Source: Acidobacteriota bacterium
Lineage (GTDB): Bacteria; Acidobacteriota; Terriglobia; Bryobacterales; Bryobacteraceae
DNA length: 41,625 nucleotides
Assembly (NCBI GenBank): GCA_023436715.1
Contig: JAEZIJ010000050.1
Span: 1-41,625 of the forward strand
Direction of reading: 5' to 3'
Shown here piece by piece: positions 16,760 to 24,356 of this stretch (the stretch's first letter is position 1; each line of letters begins with the position of its first letter). A program made the position numbers and the translations under genes. The notes beneath the pieces were generated by a model. The model did no database searches and was not told where the DNA came from. It saw only the letters and a program-made list of their open reading frames with translations.

Positions 16760-17968
16760 ATGAACAACGGTGGTTTCACACGGCGTGATTGGCTCGGCGT
16801 TTCCGGTCTCGCGGCCGGATCATTGCGGGCGTCCGGCGCCCCGGCGGTGTCAGCACCCGCGGCGCCGGTGTCGATAGCGAAAGTCCCGAGTTATGAAGAG
16901 GACCTCGTCGCCAGGTTCACGGAAATGTTCGACCAGATTGGCGGCGTGGGCGGCAAGGTGCGCGGCAAGACCGTAGCCATCAAGTTGAACCTGACCGGTG
17001 CAGGCCGATTCGAAGGTTACACGCCAGGCGACACCCACTGGGTGCATCCGAAGGTGGTGGGCGCGGTTACCGCCGTGTTGGGAAAGCTCGGCGCGAAGCG
17101 GATCCGGCTGCTCGAAAGCGCTGGCGGCCGAAGACCGGATTACCGCCTTGAGGACAAACTGCTGTCCGGCGGATGGGACGTGGAGGCGCTGAGGAACGCC
17201 GCGCCGCTGGTTGAGTTCGAGGACACGAACGGGCTCGGCAAGGGCACGAAGTGGTCCACTGTCAAGGTCAACAGCAAGCCCTACGTTTTCCCGGCTTTCG
17301 GTCTCAACCACTCCTACGAAGACTGCGATTTCTTCGTGAGCCTGGGCAAGATGAAAGGTCACGAGGAGATGGGCGTAACCATGGCCATCAAGAACATGTT
17401 TGGCATCACGCCCACAACACTCTACGGTGGCCGCGAGCGGATCTTCCACTATGGCCAGGTGCAGGCGCCTTCGGGCGCGCCGGCGGAGATCGATCCCAAA
17501 TCGAACCGCTACGAGGGTTGGCGCCTGCCGCGAATCGTCGTGGACATCATCGGTGCACGGCCGGTCGACCTGGCAATCAACGACGGGATCATTTCCACCG
17601 TCGGCGGCGAGGGCCCGTGGGTACTGGGCTCGAGGCCGATCAAACCGGGCCTGCTGATCGCCGGTTGGAACGTGGTCAATACCGACGCGGTGACCATGGC
17701 GACCATGGGCTACAATCCGCGCGCCGGACGGCATGAAGCTCCTTACCGGCTCTACAAAGACCCCAACGGCCATCCCAAGGAACAACTGATCCCCGGCGAC
17801 GAGACGTTCCAGTACGCGGATAACATGATGCTGCTGGCCGAGGCCGCGGGACTCGGCTCAGCCGACCTCGGCAAAATCGACGTGCGGGGCGTGCCCGTTA
17901 AGGAAGCGGTCTACGATTTTGAGGCCTTCTGGAAGAACCAAATGCCGAAGGCCAAGCCGTCGGCATGA
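16760..17968 (+). CDS. Tat-exported DUF362 protein
   Basis: This 402-residue protein begins with a Tat signal (FTRRDWLGVSGLAAG). DUF362 features follow: VRGKTVAIKLNLTG, HPKVVGAVTAVL, the middle block DFFVSLGKMKGHEEMGVT with AIKNMFGI, and the late block DLAINDGIIST. Families with this domain are poorly understood and often found with iron-sulfur or redox proteins; no ferredoxin cysteine cluster is present here. Residues 309-315 read D-A-V-T-M-A-T, which matches the Dxx(S/T)xAT pattern used by ApbE for covalent FMN attachment, with Thr315 as the would-be acceptor. The gene has AGGAGG overlapping the upstream stop and overlaps ApbE downstream (ATGA), so the proteins are made together. The flavin link is inferred. 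Confidence 0.85.
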   Translation: MNNGGFTRRDWLGVSGLAAGSLRASGAPAVSAPAAPVSIAKVPSYEEDLVARFTEMFDQIGGVGGKVRGKTVAIKLNLTGAGRFEGYTPGDTHWVHPKVVGAVTAVLGKLGAKRIRLLESAGGRRPDYRLEDKLLSGGWDVEALRNAAPLVEFEDTNGLGKGTKWSTVKVNSKPYVFPAFGLNHSYEDCDFFVSLGKMKGHEEMGVTMAIKNMFGITPTTLYGGRERIFHYGQVQAPSGAPAEIDPKSNRYEGWRLPRIVVDIIGARPVDLAINDGIISTVGGEGPWVLGSRPIKPGLLIAGWNVVNTDAVTMATMGYNPRAGRHEAPYRLYKDPNGHPKEQLIPGDETFQYADNMMLLAEAAGLGSADLGKIDVRGVPVKEAVYDFEAFWKNQMPKAKPSA

Positions 17969-18933
17969 CAAGACGCGCCGCGGGTTTGTGCGTGCTGTTG
18001 GCCGCCTGCGCATCCGGCGAGTTGCTTCGCCTTCAAAAGAACGGCGACGCGATGGGGACCACGTTCTCCATCATTGTCTACGGAACCGGCCTGAAGGATA
18101 TGGAGGCGGCGACCGGCGCAGCCTTCGCCGAGCTGCAGCGCCTCGACGGGATGCTGTCGAATTACAAAGCCGGCAGCGAGTGGAGCCTGGTCAACCGTTT
18201 CGCCGCGCAGCGTCCCGTGAAGGTGTCGCCGGAGCTGTTCCATTTGCTTTCCGAGTGCCTCCGCTATAGCCGGCAGACCGGGGGCGCCTTCGACATCAGC
18301 GTGGGACCGCTGGTGAAGGTCTGGGGGTTTTATGGGGGAAGAGGGCAACTGCCCAGACCCGAAGATGTTACTGCCGCGCTGGCGCTGGTGGGTTATCGCC
18401 GCCTGCGCCTCGACGACACCGCCGGCACAGTAAGCTTCGACCTTTCCGGCGTTGAAATCGACCCCGGCGGCATCGGGAAGGGCTACGCCGTGGATCGCAT
18501 GGCGGGCATCCTGCGCCAGCATGGCCTGGCTACCGCCCTGGTGACGGCCTCGGGCAGCAGTATTTACGGGATGGGCGCCCCGCCCGAAGAACCCCGCGGC
18601 TGGCGGGTCGAGATCAGCCACCCGAAGGATCGCCGCCGGTCCGTTGCCGAGGTCTTTCTCAAAGATATGGCGATTTCTACCTCAGGCACTTACGAGAAGT
18701 CGTTCCGTCGAGGGGGACGCACATTTTCCCACATCATTGACCCGCGCACCGGCCGCCCGGCGGAGGGGATGGAATCGGTAACGGTAGTCGCTCCACACGC
18801 CATCGACACCGAGGCGTGGACCAAACCGTACTTCATCAATGGCCGGGCCTGGGCGGCCGCACATAGGCCGAATAACTTCTGGGTTTACCTTTGTGAAGAC
18901 AGAGGCTCAGCGGGATGCGCCTGGGTGGAGTAA
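17965..18933 (+). CDS. apbE: FAD:protein FMN transferase, lipoprotein
   Basis: ApbE cuts FAD and attaches FMN through a phosphoester bond to Thr or Ser in target proteins outside the cytoplasm. The 322-residue product has a lipoprotein signal with lipobox L-A-A-C (Cys15). The family blocks are present: MGTTFSIIVYG (30-40), FDISVGPLVKVWGF (109-122), IDPGGIGKGYAVD (165-177), then STSGTYEKSF and HIIDPRTGRP. The usual NxGG near residue 195 reads TASGSSIYGMG, a mild variation. The C-terminal DTEAW region matches the metal-binding Asp region. The start overlaps the DUF362 stop as ATGA. No NqrC, RnfG or FMN-bind target is seen in the window, so the nearest candidate target is the DUF362 protein. Confidence 0.92.
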   Translation: MTRRAAGLCVLLAACASGELLRLQKNGDAMGTTFSIIVYGTGLKDMEAATGAAFAELQRLDGMLSNYKAGSEWSLVNRFAAQRPVKVSPELFHLLSECLRYSRQTGGAFDISVGPLVKVWGFYGGRGQLPRPEDVTAALALVGYRRLRLDDTAGTVSFDLSGVEIDPGGIGKGYAVDRMAGILRQHGLATALVTASGSSIYGMGAPPEEPRGWRVEISHPKDRRRSVAEVFLKDMAISTSGTYEKSFRRGGRTFSHIIDPRTGRPAEGMESVTVVAPHAIDTEAWTKPYFINGRAWAAAHRPNNFWVYLCEDRGSAGCAWVE

Positions 18934-19059
18934 CTTTTCGCATACTCCCGTAGACAGGTTTACTCTTCTAAATCAAACCCCTTGCCGCCGACGACAAATT
19001 GGAGTACAAGTTGATTACTCAGCTTGCTCGGGAACTCCGGGCAGCGGAAAGGGAGATAT

Positions 19060-22000
19060 ATGTGCAAGGGGCTTTTACCCGTTGTCCTTTTGCCGGTTCT
19101 CGCATGGGGGCAATCTTACACGGCGTCCGTGCGAGGAACCGTAACCGACACATCGAAAGGGGCCGTACCGAAAGCGGCGGTCACTGTCACCGACATAGAT
19201 CGCGACCTGAAGCGCTCGGCCCAATCGGACGAGGCGGGGCGTTATAGTTTTACAGCTCTTCCACCAGGTAAATATTCGCTCTCAGTTTCCGCTTCCAGCT
19301 TCCAGAAGGCCGAAGTGCCTGCTTTCTCGCTGGAGGTGCAGCAGCAGACGACAATCGATGTCGAACTGAAAGTCGGGGAACTGACAACGACGGTTGAGGT
19401 CCAGGGTACCGTTACGCTGTTGAACACTACCGCGGCGACCAACGGGCAGGTAATCGAAGACAGAACCATTCAAACGGCACCGCTGGTGTCGCGCAATCCG
19501 CTATCGCTGGTTATGTTGACGGCGGGCGTCGTACCCACGGAAGGCGACGCGGGTGGAACCGACAACGTCAATTTCGTCGCCAATGGAAACCGGAACTCGA
19601 CAGCGGAGGTGGTGCTCGACGGCGCGGCCATTAGCGGCATCGAACAGAACAGCAGCATCACCGAACTGAAGTACCAGCCCTCTGTCGATGTGATTGAAGA
19701 GTTCAAAATCCAGACGAACTTCTTCAGCGCGGAATTCGGCAACACCGGCGGGTCCATCGTGAACATGGTTACCAAGAGCGGCACCAACGAAGTGCACGGA
19801 GTGGGGTATGAGTTTTACCGAAACGCGTCGCTCAATGCCAACAGCTTCTTCAACAACCGGGAAGGACTCGCGCTACCCGATTTCAGCCGGCATGTGTTTG
19901 GCGGGACCATGGGCGGGCCGGTCTACATCCCCCGTGTTTACAACGGAAGGAGCCGGACTTTCTTCTTTGTCGATTACGAAGGTGCACGCCAGCAGAACGC
20001 CACCAGGTTGCTGACCAGTGTGCCGACTGTTCCGCAGTTAACCGGAGACTTTTCGCAGACCTTCCGTTCCAACGGTAAACTCCAAGTCATCTACAACCCG
20101 TTCGACACCTACGAGGATGACCAGGGATCGCCTCTGAGGCACCCGTTCCCAGGCAACAAGATCCCGGCCTCGATGCAGAACCCGATCGCGCAGAAGATGC
20201 TCAAGTACTATCCGGCCGCGACGTCGGACGGCGATCCGCTCACGCACGTGAACAACTTCTACAAAGTAGGCACCAACCCGAGCCGTGGCGACAAGATGGA
20301 TATCAAGATCGACCACAACATCAGCGAAAGGCAGCGCTTGACCGGGCGCTACAGTTCGGATTGGGGGAATTCCACCCCGACCAACCTCTGGGGCAACATC
20401 TCCGGGAACTACAACAACACGACGAGCCGTACACAAAACTTCGTCCTCGACTACACCCGGTCGCAAGGCCCCTCGACCGTCATGACGGTGCGCGCCAGCG
20501 TGTTGCGGAACAGGGTTCTGAATCTTCCGATCAGCACCGGCTTCGATTCGAGCGATCCCAACGGACTCGGTCTTTCGCCGCTGTTCCGGTCCACGGGTGT
20601 GTACCAGTTTCCGAACATTTCGGTGACCGGCTACCGCGCGTTGGGTCCGGGCGGATGGGCGATGATCCGGCAGGGCGAAGCGGTCGGATTGATCAACGGC
20701 AGCGTTACCAAGATAGCCGGCAGCCACATTATCAAGACCGGAGCAGAGTTCCGTCAGTATTTCGAGAACTACTTCCAGCCCGGTTACCCGGCCGGCCGGC
20801 TTGCCTTCAATCGCGGCATCACCAACGAGGACCCGTACGCGAACAGCTCGAGCCAGGGCAACGGGATCGCCAGTATGCTGCTAGGTTGGGGAAGTGACGG
20901 TACGCTTGACACGGATTACCCCACCGCCACGGCCTCCAAGTACTTCGGAACCTACATCCAGGATGACTGGAAGATCAGCAGGAATCTGACGTTGAACCTG
21001 GGAGTCCGCTACGACTTCGACATCCCCCGCACGGAACGCTATGACCGGCTTAACTGGTTCGATTACGGGGCCGTCTCACCGCTGGCCGGCAAAGTGCCGG
21101 AGTTCCCGAACCTGAAAGGAGTCATGATGTACGCCGGCGGTTCTAACCGCCGCAGCCCGTACCTGGGCGACCACAACAACGTCCAGCCTCGCATCGGGTT
21201 CGCTTACGCGCTCGGAGACAGGATGTCCATCCGCGGCGGATACGGCATTTACTACTCCGTTTCGCGCGCTTCGATTAAGGGCGAAGTCGGATCGGCATTC
21301 CGTTCGGGTTCCTCGATTCAGTTCAGCCGAGACGAAGGGCTCACGCAATATGCCACTCTGACCAACCCCTTCCCGAACGGGTTGACCATTCCGCCGGGCC
21401 CGAGCCGCGATCCGCTGGGATACATCGGTCTTGGGTTCGAGTCCTATGATCCGTACACCATCAATCCTCAGGTGCAACAGTGGAGCTTCTCTATCCAGCG
21501 CCGGGTTCCGGGCGACGGAGTCTTTGAAGTCCAATACACGGGCACCAAAGGAACGCACCTTTCCTTCGGCACGGATGACGTGCTCGGGAACCGCAACAAG
21601 CTGGATCCCATGTATTGGAAACTGGGCCGCGACGCACTCTATGAGTTCGTGAACAACCCGTTCCACGGCGTCATCAAGAATCCCCAGTCCCTGCTGAGCC
21701 TCCCCGAGGTCGAATACCAGCAGTTGCTTCTTGCGTATCCCCAATACGAGGCTTACCTCGGCGGATACACTGCGCCTCCGTATATCGGCAACTCCATCTA
21801 CCATGCCGTGCAGTTCAAATACGAGAAGCGGATGTCGCGCGGGCTTTCGATGATGGCGCACTACACCATCTCCAAGCTGATCAGCGACTCCGACTCGCCG
21901 GGCACGGATATCGACTGGCTTGGCGGCTTCACCGGGCTGCAGAACTGGAAGAATCTGCGTCAGGAGCGGGCTGTGGCCACATACGACATCCCGCAACGCC

Positions 22001-22539
22001 TGATCGTCAATTTCACTTACGACCTGCCCATCGGAAGGGGAAGGGCCTTTGGAAAGAACATGCACCGGGTCGCGGACACCCTCGTCGGCGGCTGGTCGTT
22101 GAGCTCGATCCTGACCTTCAGTTCCGGTTACCCGATCGTTCCCAACCTGGACTCGCCGGATCTGCTCTCCGGAGACCAGCGTCCCAACCTGATCGGCGAT
22201 CCCAGAACTTCGGGGCCGGCGAGCCAGCGTATGGAGCAGTACCTCAACCCCAATGCGTTTTCGCAGCCGGACCAGGATGTCTACGGGACTGCACCGCGGA
22301 CGCTGCCCAACTACCGCACGTATGGAATCCGCAATGGCGACTTCACGCTGATGAAGAACTTCAAGTTCACCGAGCGGAAGTATGCACAGTTCCGGCTTGA
22401 ATCGTTCAACCTGACAAACACGCCTACTTTCGGAAGGCCGGACGAGTACTACGGCAGCAACACGTTCGGACAGATCACCGATTACGCTCCGGGCCGCGGC
22501 GCCCGCCAGCTCCAGTTGGGGATCAAGCTTTACTACTGA
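19060..22539 (+). CDS. Oar-like TonB-dependent outer membrane receptor
   Basis: This 1159-residue receptor has a signal peptide (MCKGLLPVVLLPVLAWGQ). An N-terminal carboxypeptidase-regulatory-like domain spans about 20-105 (TVTDTSKGAVPKAAVTVTD). A plug follows (about 120-240, ending in SIVNMVTKSGTNEVHG), then a long beta-barrel with the NANSFFNNR and GTYIQDDWKISRNLTLNLGVRYDF strands typical of acidobacterial Oar-like proteins. It ends in LGIKLYY, an aromatic-terminal beta-signal. GGGAG precedes the ATG at 19060, which is preferred over an upstream start because the signal peptide begins there. Such receptors bring bulky ligands, often oligosaccharides or peptides, across the outer membrane. 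There is no SusD partner beside it, and its ligand cannot be read from sequence. Confidence 0.9.
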   Translation: MCKGLLPVVLLPVLAWGQSYTASVRGTVTDTSKGAVPKAAVTVTDIDRDLKRSAQSDEAGRYSFTALPPGKYSLSVSASSFQKAEVPAFSLEVQQQTTIDVELKVGELTTTVEVQGTVTLLNTTAATNGQVIEDRTIQTAPLVSRNPLSLVMLTAGVVPTEGDAGGTDNVNFVANGNRNSTAEVVLDGAAISGIEQNSSITELKYQPSVDVIEEFKIQTNFFSAEFGNTGGSIVNMVTKSGTNEVHGVGYEFYRNASLNANSFFNNREGLALPDFSRHVFGGTMGGPVYIPRVYNGRSRTFFFVDYEGARQQNATRLLTSVPTVPQLTGDFSQTFRSNGKLQVIYNPFDTYEDDQGSPLRHPFPGNKIPASMQNPIAQKMLKYYPAATSDGDPLTHVNNFYKVGTNPSRGDKMDIKIDHNISERQRLTGRYSSDWGNSTPTNLWGNISGNYNNTTSRTQNFVLDYTRSQGPSTVMTVRASVLRNRVLNLPISTGFDSSDPNGLGLSPLFRSTGVYQFPNISVTGYRALGPGGWAMIRQGEAVGLINGSVTKIAGSHIIKTGAEFRQYFENYFQPGYPAGRLAFNRGITNEDPYANSSSQGNGIASMLLGWGSDGTLDTDYPTATASKYFGTYIQDDWKISRNLTLNLGVRYDFDIPRTERYDRLNWFDYGAVSPLAGKVPEFPNLKGVMMYAGGSNRRSPYLGDHNNVQPRIGFAYALGDRMSIRGGYGIYYSVSRASIKGEVGSAFRSGSSIQFSRDEGLTQYATLTNPFPNGLTIPPGPSRDPLGYIGLGFESYDPYTINPQVQQWSFSIQRRVPGDGVFEVQYTGTKGTHLSFGTDDVLGNRNKLDPMYWKLGRDALYEFVNNPFHGVIKNPQSLLSLPEVEYQQLLLAYPQYEAYLGGYTAPPYIGNSIYHAVQFKYEKRMSRGLSMMAHYTISKLISDSDSPGTDIDWLGGFTGLQNWKNLRQERAVATYDIPQRLIVNFTYDLPIGRGRAFGKNMHRVADTLVGGWSLSSILTFSSGYPIVPNLDSPDLLSGDQRPNLIGDPRTSGPASQRMEQYLNPNAFSQPDQDVYGTAPRTLPNYRTYGIRNGDFTLMKNFKFTERKYAQFRLESFNLTNTPTFGRPDEYYGSNTFGQITDYAPGRGARQLQLGIKLYY

Positions 22540-22555
22540 CCTGAATGAGGCTCCA

Positions 22556-22597
22556 CCAGGACTCCCTCGTGTTAAGCGGACCGCTTGGGAGTCCTGG
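22556..22597. terminator. Strong nested stem-loop after the TonB receptor
   Basis: CCAGGACTCCC (22556-22566) pairs perfectly with GGGAGTCCTGG (22587-22597). Inside the loop, AAGCG and CGCTT form a second 5-bp stem directly stacked on the outer one. It starts 16 bp after the receptor stop codon. There is no T-tract, so it may act as a transcript-end stabiliser or as a bidirectional terminator. Confidence 0.5.
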
Positions 22598-22613
22598 CCG
22601 CGGGCCAACACAC

Positions 22614-22869
22614 GATCCCCACCGTCAGCGCGTCGAGCGCTCCACGCCCTGGGCGGAAACCGTACGACTTCCAGCGCCGCGATCCCCAATGGCCGCTGCC
22701 GGCCATCCGGTTTCGGGATGAAGACTCGCCGTGACGGCTGTGCCCGGTACCCTCCCCCATGAACTCTGCCGTGCAGGTCCGCGATGCGTTCCTCCAGGCC
22801 TTATTCATAGTCGCGCCACGTCAGCCGGTCCCCCCGGGGCGACTTCTTTTTCAAGCTATAAAAGCTGTC
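22614..22869 (-). pseudogene. Degraded group II intron reverse transcriptase (ltrA-type) fragment
   Basis: Read on the minus strand from 22869, one frame gives DSFYSLKKKS, then RLTWRDYE, an in-frame TAA, GLEERIADLHGRVH, then RVFIPKPDGRQRPLGIAALE. This is the conserved N-terminal reverse transcriptase region of group II intron proteins. At 22668 the frame shifts to SYGFRPGRGALDALTVGI, the next conserved RT block. About 25 residues that normally separate the two blocks (the KIVQ-containing region) are missing. The catalytic YADD block and maturase domain are absent. With a stop, a deletion and a frameshift this is a dead relic. It sits between the convergent ends of the TonB receptor and rmuC, 21 bp beyond the rmuC stop. 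Family recognition is from memory of these motifs. Confidence 0.8.
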
Positions 22870-22890
22870 CCGCAGGAGTCTAGCCTTGCT

Positions 22891-24276
22891 TCAAGCCCGC
22901 GTAATCTCTCGCATCTCTTCGATTTCCGGGGCTTCGAGCATTCGCGGAACGCGGTCGATGGCTTCCAACTGCTCGATCTCGTCCTCCGTGCCGGCCTTCA
23001 GCTCCCGGAACCGCCGCGCGCTCACGAGCACCCGTGATTCGAGCGACCCGGCCGCCTTGTTGTACGCCTCTACGGAGCGCACCAAACCCTTGCGCACATC
23101 GTCGAAGTGTTCCGCCAGGGTCCCAAGGCGAGAATAGAGTTCCCTGCCGAGTTTGCTGATCTCCTCGGCGTTCTTCGCCAGGTTTTCCTGCTTCCAGCCG
23201 TACGCGACAGCCTTCAACAGCGCGATGAGCGTGGTCGGGGTAGCCAGGATGACGCGCTCGGCGACTCCCGTCTCGATCAAAGACGGGTCCTGCTCGAGCG
23301 CCGCGCTGAAGAAAACCTCCCCCGGCAAAAACATCACGACGAATTCCGGGGAGCGCTGGAATTGCTCCCAATAGGCCTTGCCGGCGAGCGCCGTGATATG
23401 CGCTCGTATCTGCCGTGCGTGATCTTTCAGTTTTTCGTTCCTGACAGTTTCGTCCGAGGCCTCGAGCGCTTCGAGATAGGCCTGAAGCGGAACCTTTGAA
23501 TCCACTACGACCCGCTTTTCGTTGGGGAGATACACGATGAGATCGGGCCGCAGCCGCCCATCTTCAGTGGTCACGGACTCCTGCTGGCGAAAATCGCAGT
23601 ACTCCACCATGCCGGCCATCTCCACAACGCGCTTGAGCTGCATCTCGCCCCATCGTCCGCGGACCTTGGGCGCGCGCAGGGCCGTGACGAGGTTCGCCGT
23701 CTCGGACTGAAGCCGCAACTGCGCATCCGCCATCGATTGCACCTGCAGGGTCAAGCCGGCATACGCCTCCGCACGGTTCTTCTCCAGATCGCGCAGTTCC
23801 CGGCCGACTTTCTCCAGTGACTCGCCCAGCGGCTTCACGAGTTCCTGAATGGCCGTCTGACGGGTCTCGAGATCGCTTTTCGCTCCGGCTTGAAACCGTT
23901 CCAGCGATTCTTTCGCCAACGTCAGGAACGCCTGGTTATTGCTCTTGAGAGCGTCGTCCGACAGGGCCTTGAACGCGTCCGCGAGCTTCTGCCGCGCGTC
24001 TTCGACCAAAGCCAGCTTCTCGGCTGCCGCCTTCTGCTCCTGCTCCATCCGGGTCTTCAGTTCGGCCTGGGCTACTTTGGAATCTGTGGCCTGCTTCTCC
24101 AAAGTGGCAATCCACGCTTTCGATTCCTTCAGCTTCGCTTCGAGTTCCTGGACGACAGCGTCCCTCGACTGTAGCTTTTCACCAAGCACGGCCTTGTCGG
24201 ACCGGCAGTAGAGCCAAGCCGCGGCAATCCCGGCGGCGACTCCTGCTCCCGCGCACAGCATCAACAGCAATTCCAT
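22891..24276 (-). CDS. rmuC: DNA recombination protein RmuC
   Basis: RmuC is a nuclease-fold protein thought to limit DNA inversions and rearrangements at short inverted repeats. This 461-residue form has an N-terminal membrane segment (MELLLMLCAGAGVAAGIAAA) and a long coiled coil (about 30-190, rich in Lys, Glu and Ala). The RmuC domain follows: GRWGEMQLKRVVEMAGM, RLRPDLIVYLPNEKRVVVDSK with the Asp and Lys of the PD-(D/E)XK-like core, FLPGEVFFSAAL and ATPTTLIALLKAVAYGW. The ATG at 24276 is chosen because GGAG lies 10 bp upstream; a TTG at 24285 would sit almost on that site. It is a single gene, divergent from glgX. Confidence 0.93.
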   Translation of the reverse strand: MELLLMLCAGAGVAAGIAAAWLYCRSDKAVLGEKLQSRDAVVQELEAKLKESKAWIATLEKQATDSKVAQAELKTRMEQEQKAAAEKLALVEDARQKLADAFKALSDDALKSNNQAFLTLAKESLERFQAGAKSDLETRQTAIQELVKPLGESLEKVGRELRDLEKNRAEAYAGLTLQVQSMADAQLRLQSETANLVTALRAPKVRGRWGEMQLKRVVEMAGMVEYCDFRQQESVTTEDGRLRPDLIVYLPNEKRVVVDSKVPLQAYLEALEASDETVRNEKLKDHARQIRAHITALAGKAYWEQFQRSPEFVVMFLPGEVFFSAALEQDPSLIETGVAERVILATPTTLIALLKAVAYGWKQENLAKNAEEISKLGRELYSRLGTLAEHFDDVRKGLVRSVEAYNKAAGSLESRVLVSARRFRELKAGTEDEIEQLEAIDRVPRMLEAPEIEEMREITRA

Positions 24277-24356
24277 AAAAAACAATCTCCGCCCGCTGCG
24301 TTTCGGTGTCGATCAGCGCTATTTTACTAGAATAGTCTGAATATCAAGGAGGCTCC

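Noticed and set aside
21076..22689. Minus-strand frame of 537 codons opposite the TonB receptor
   Set aside because: Antisense to conserved receptor strands, with no recognisable domain. Its outer end overlaps the intron relic but in a different frame.
24276..24285. TTG at 24285 as the rmuC start
   Set aside because: It would sit 1 bp from the ribosome site; the ATG at 24276 has proper spacing.
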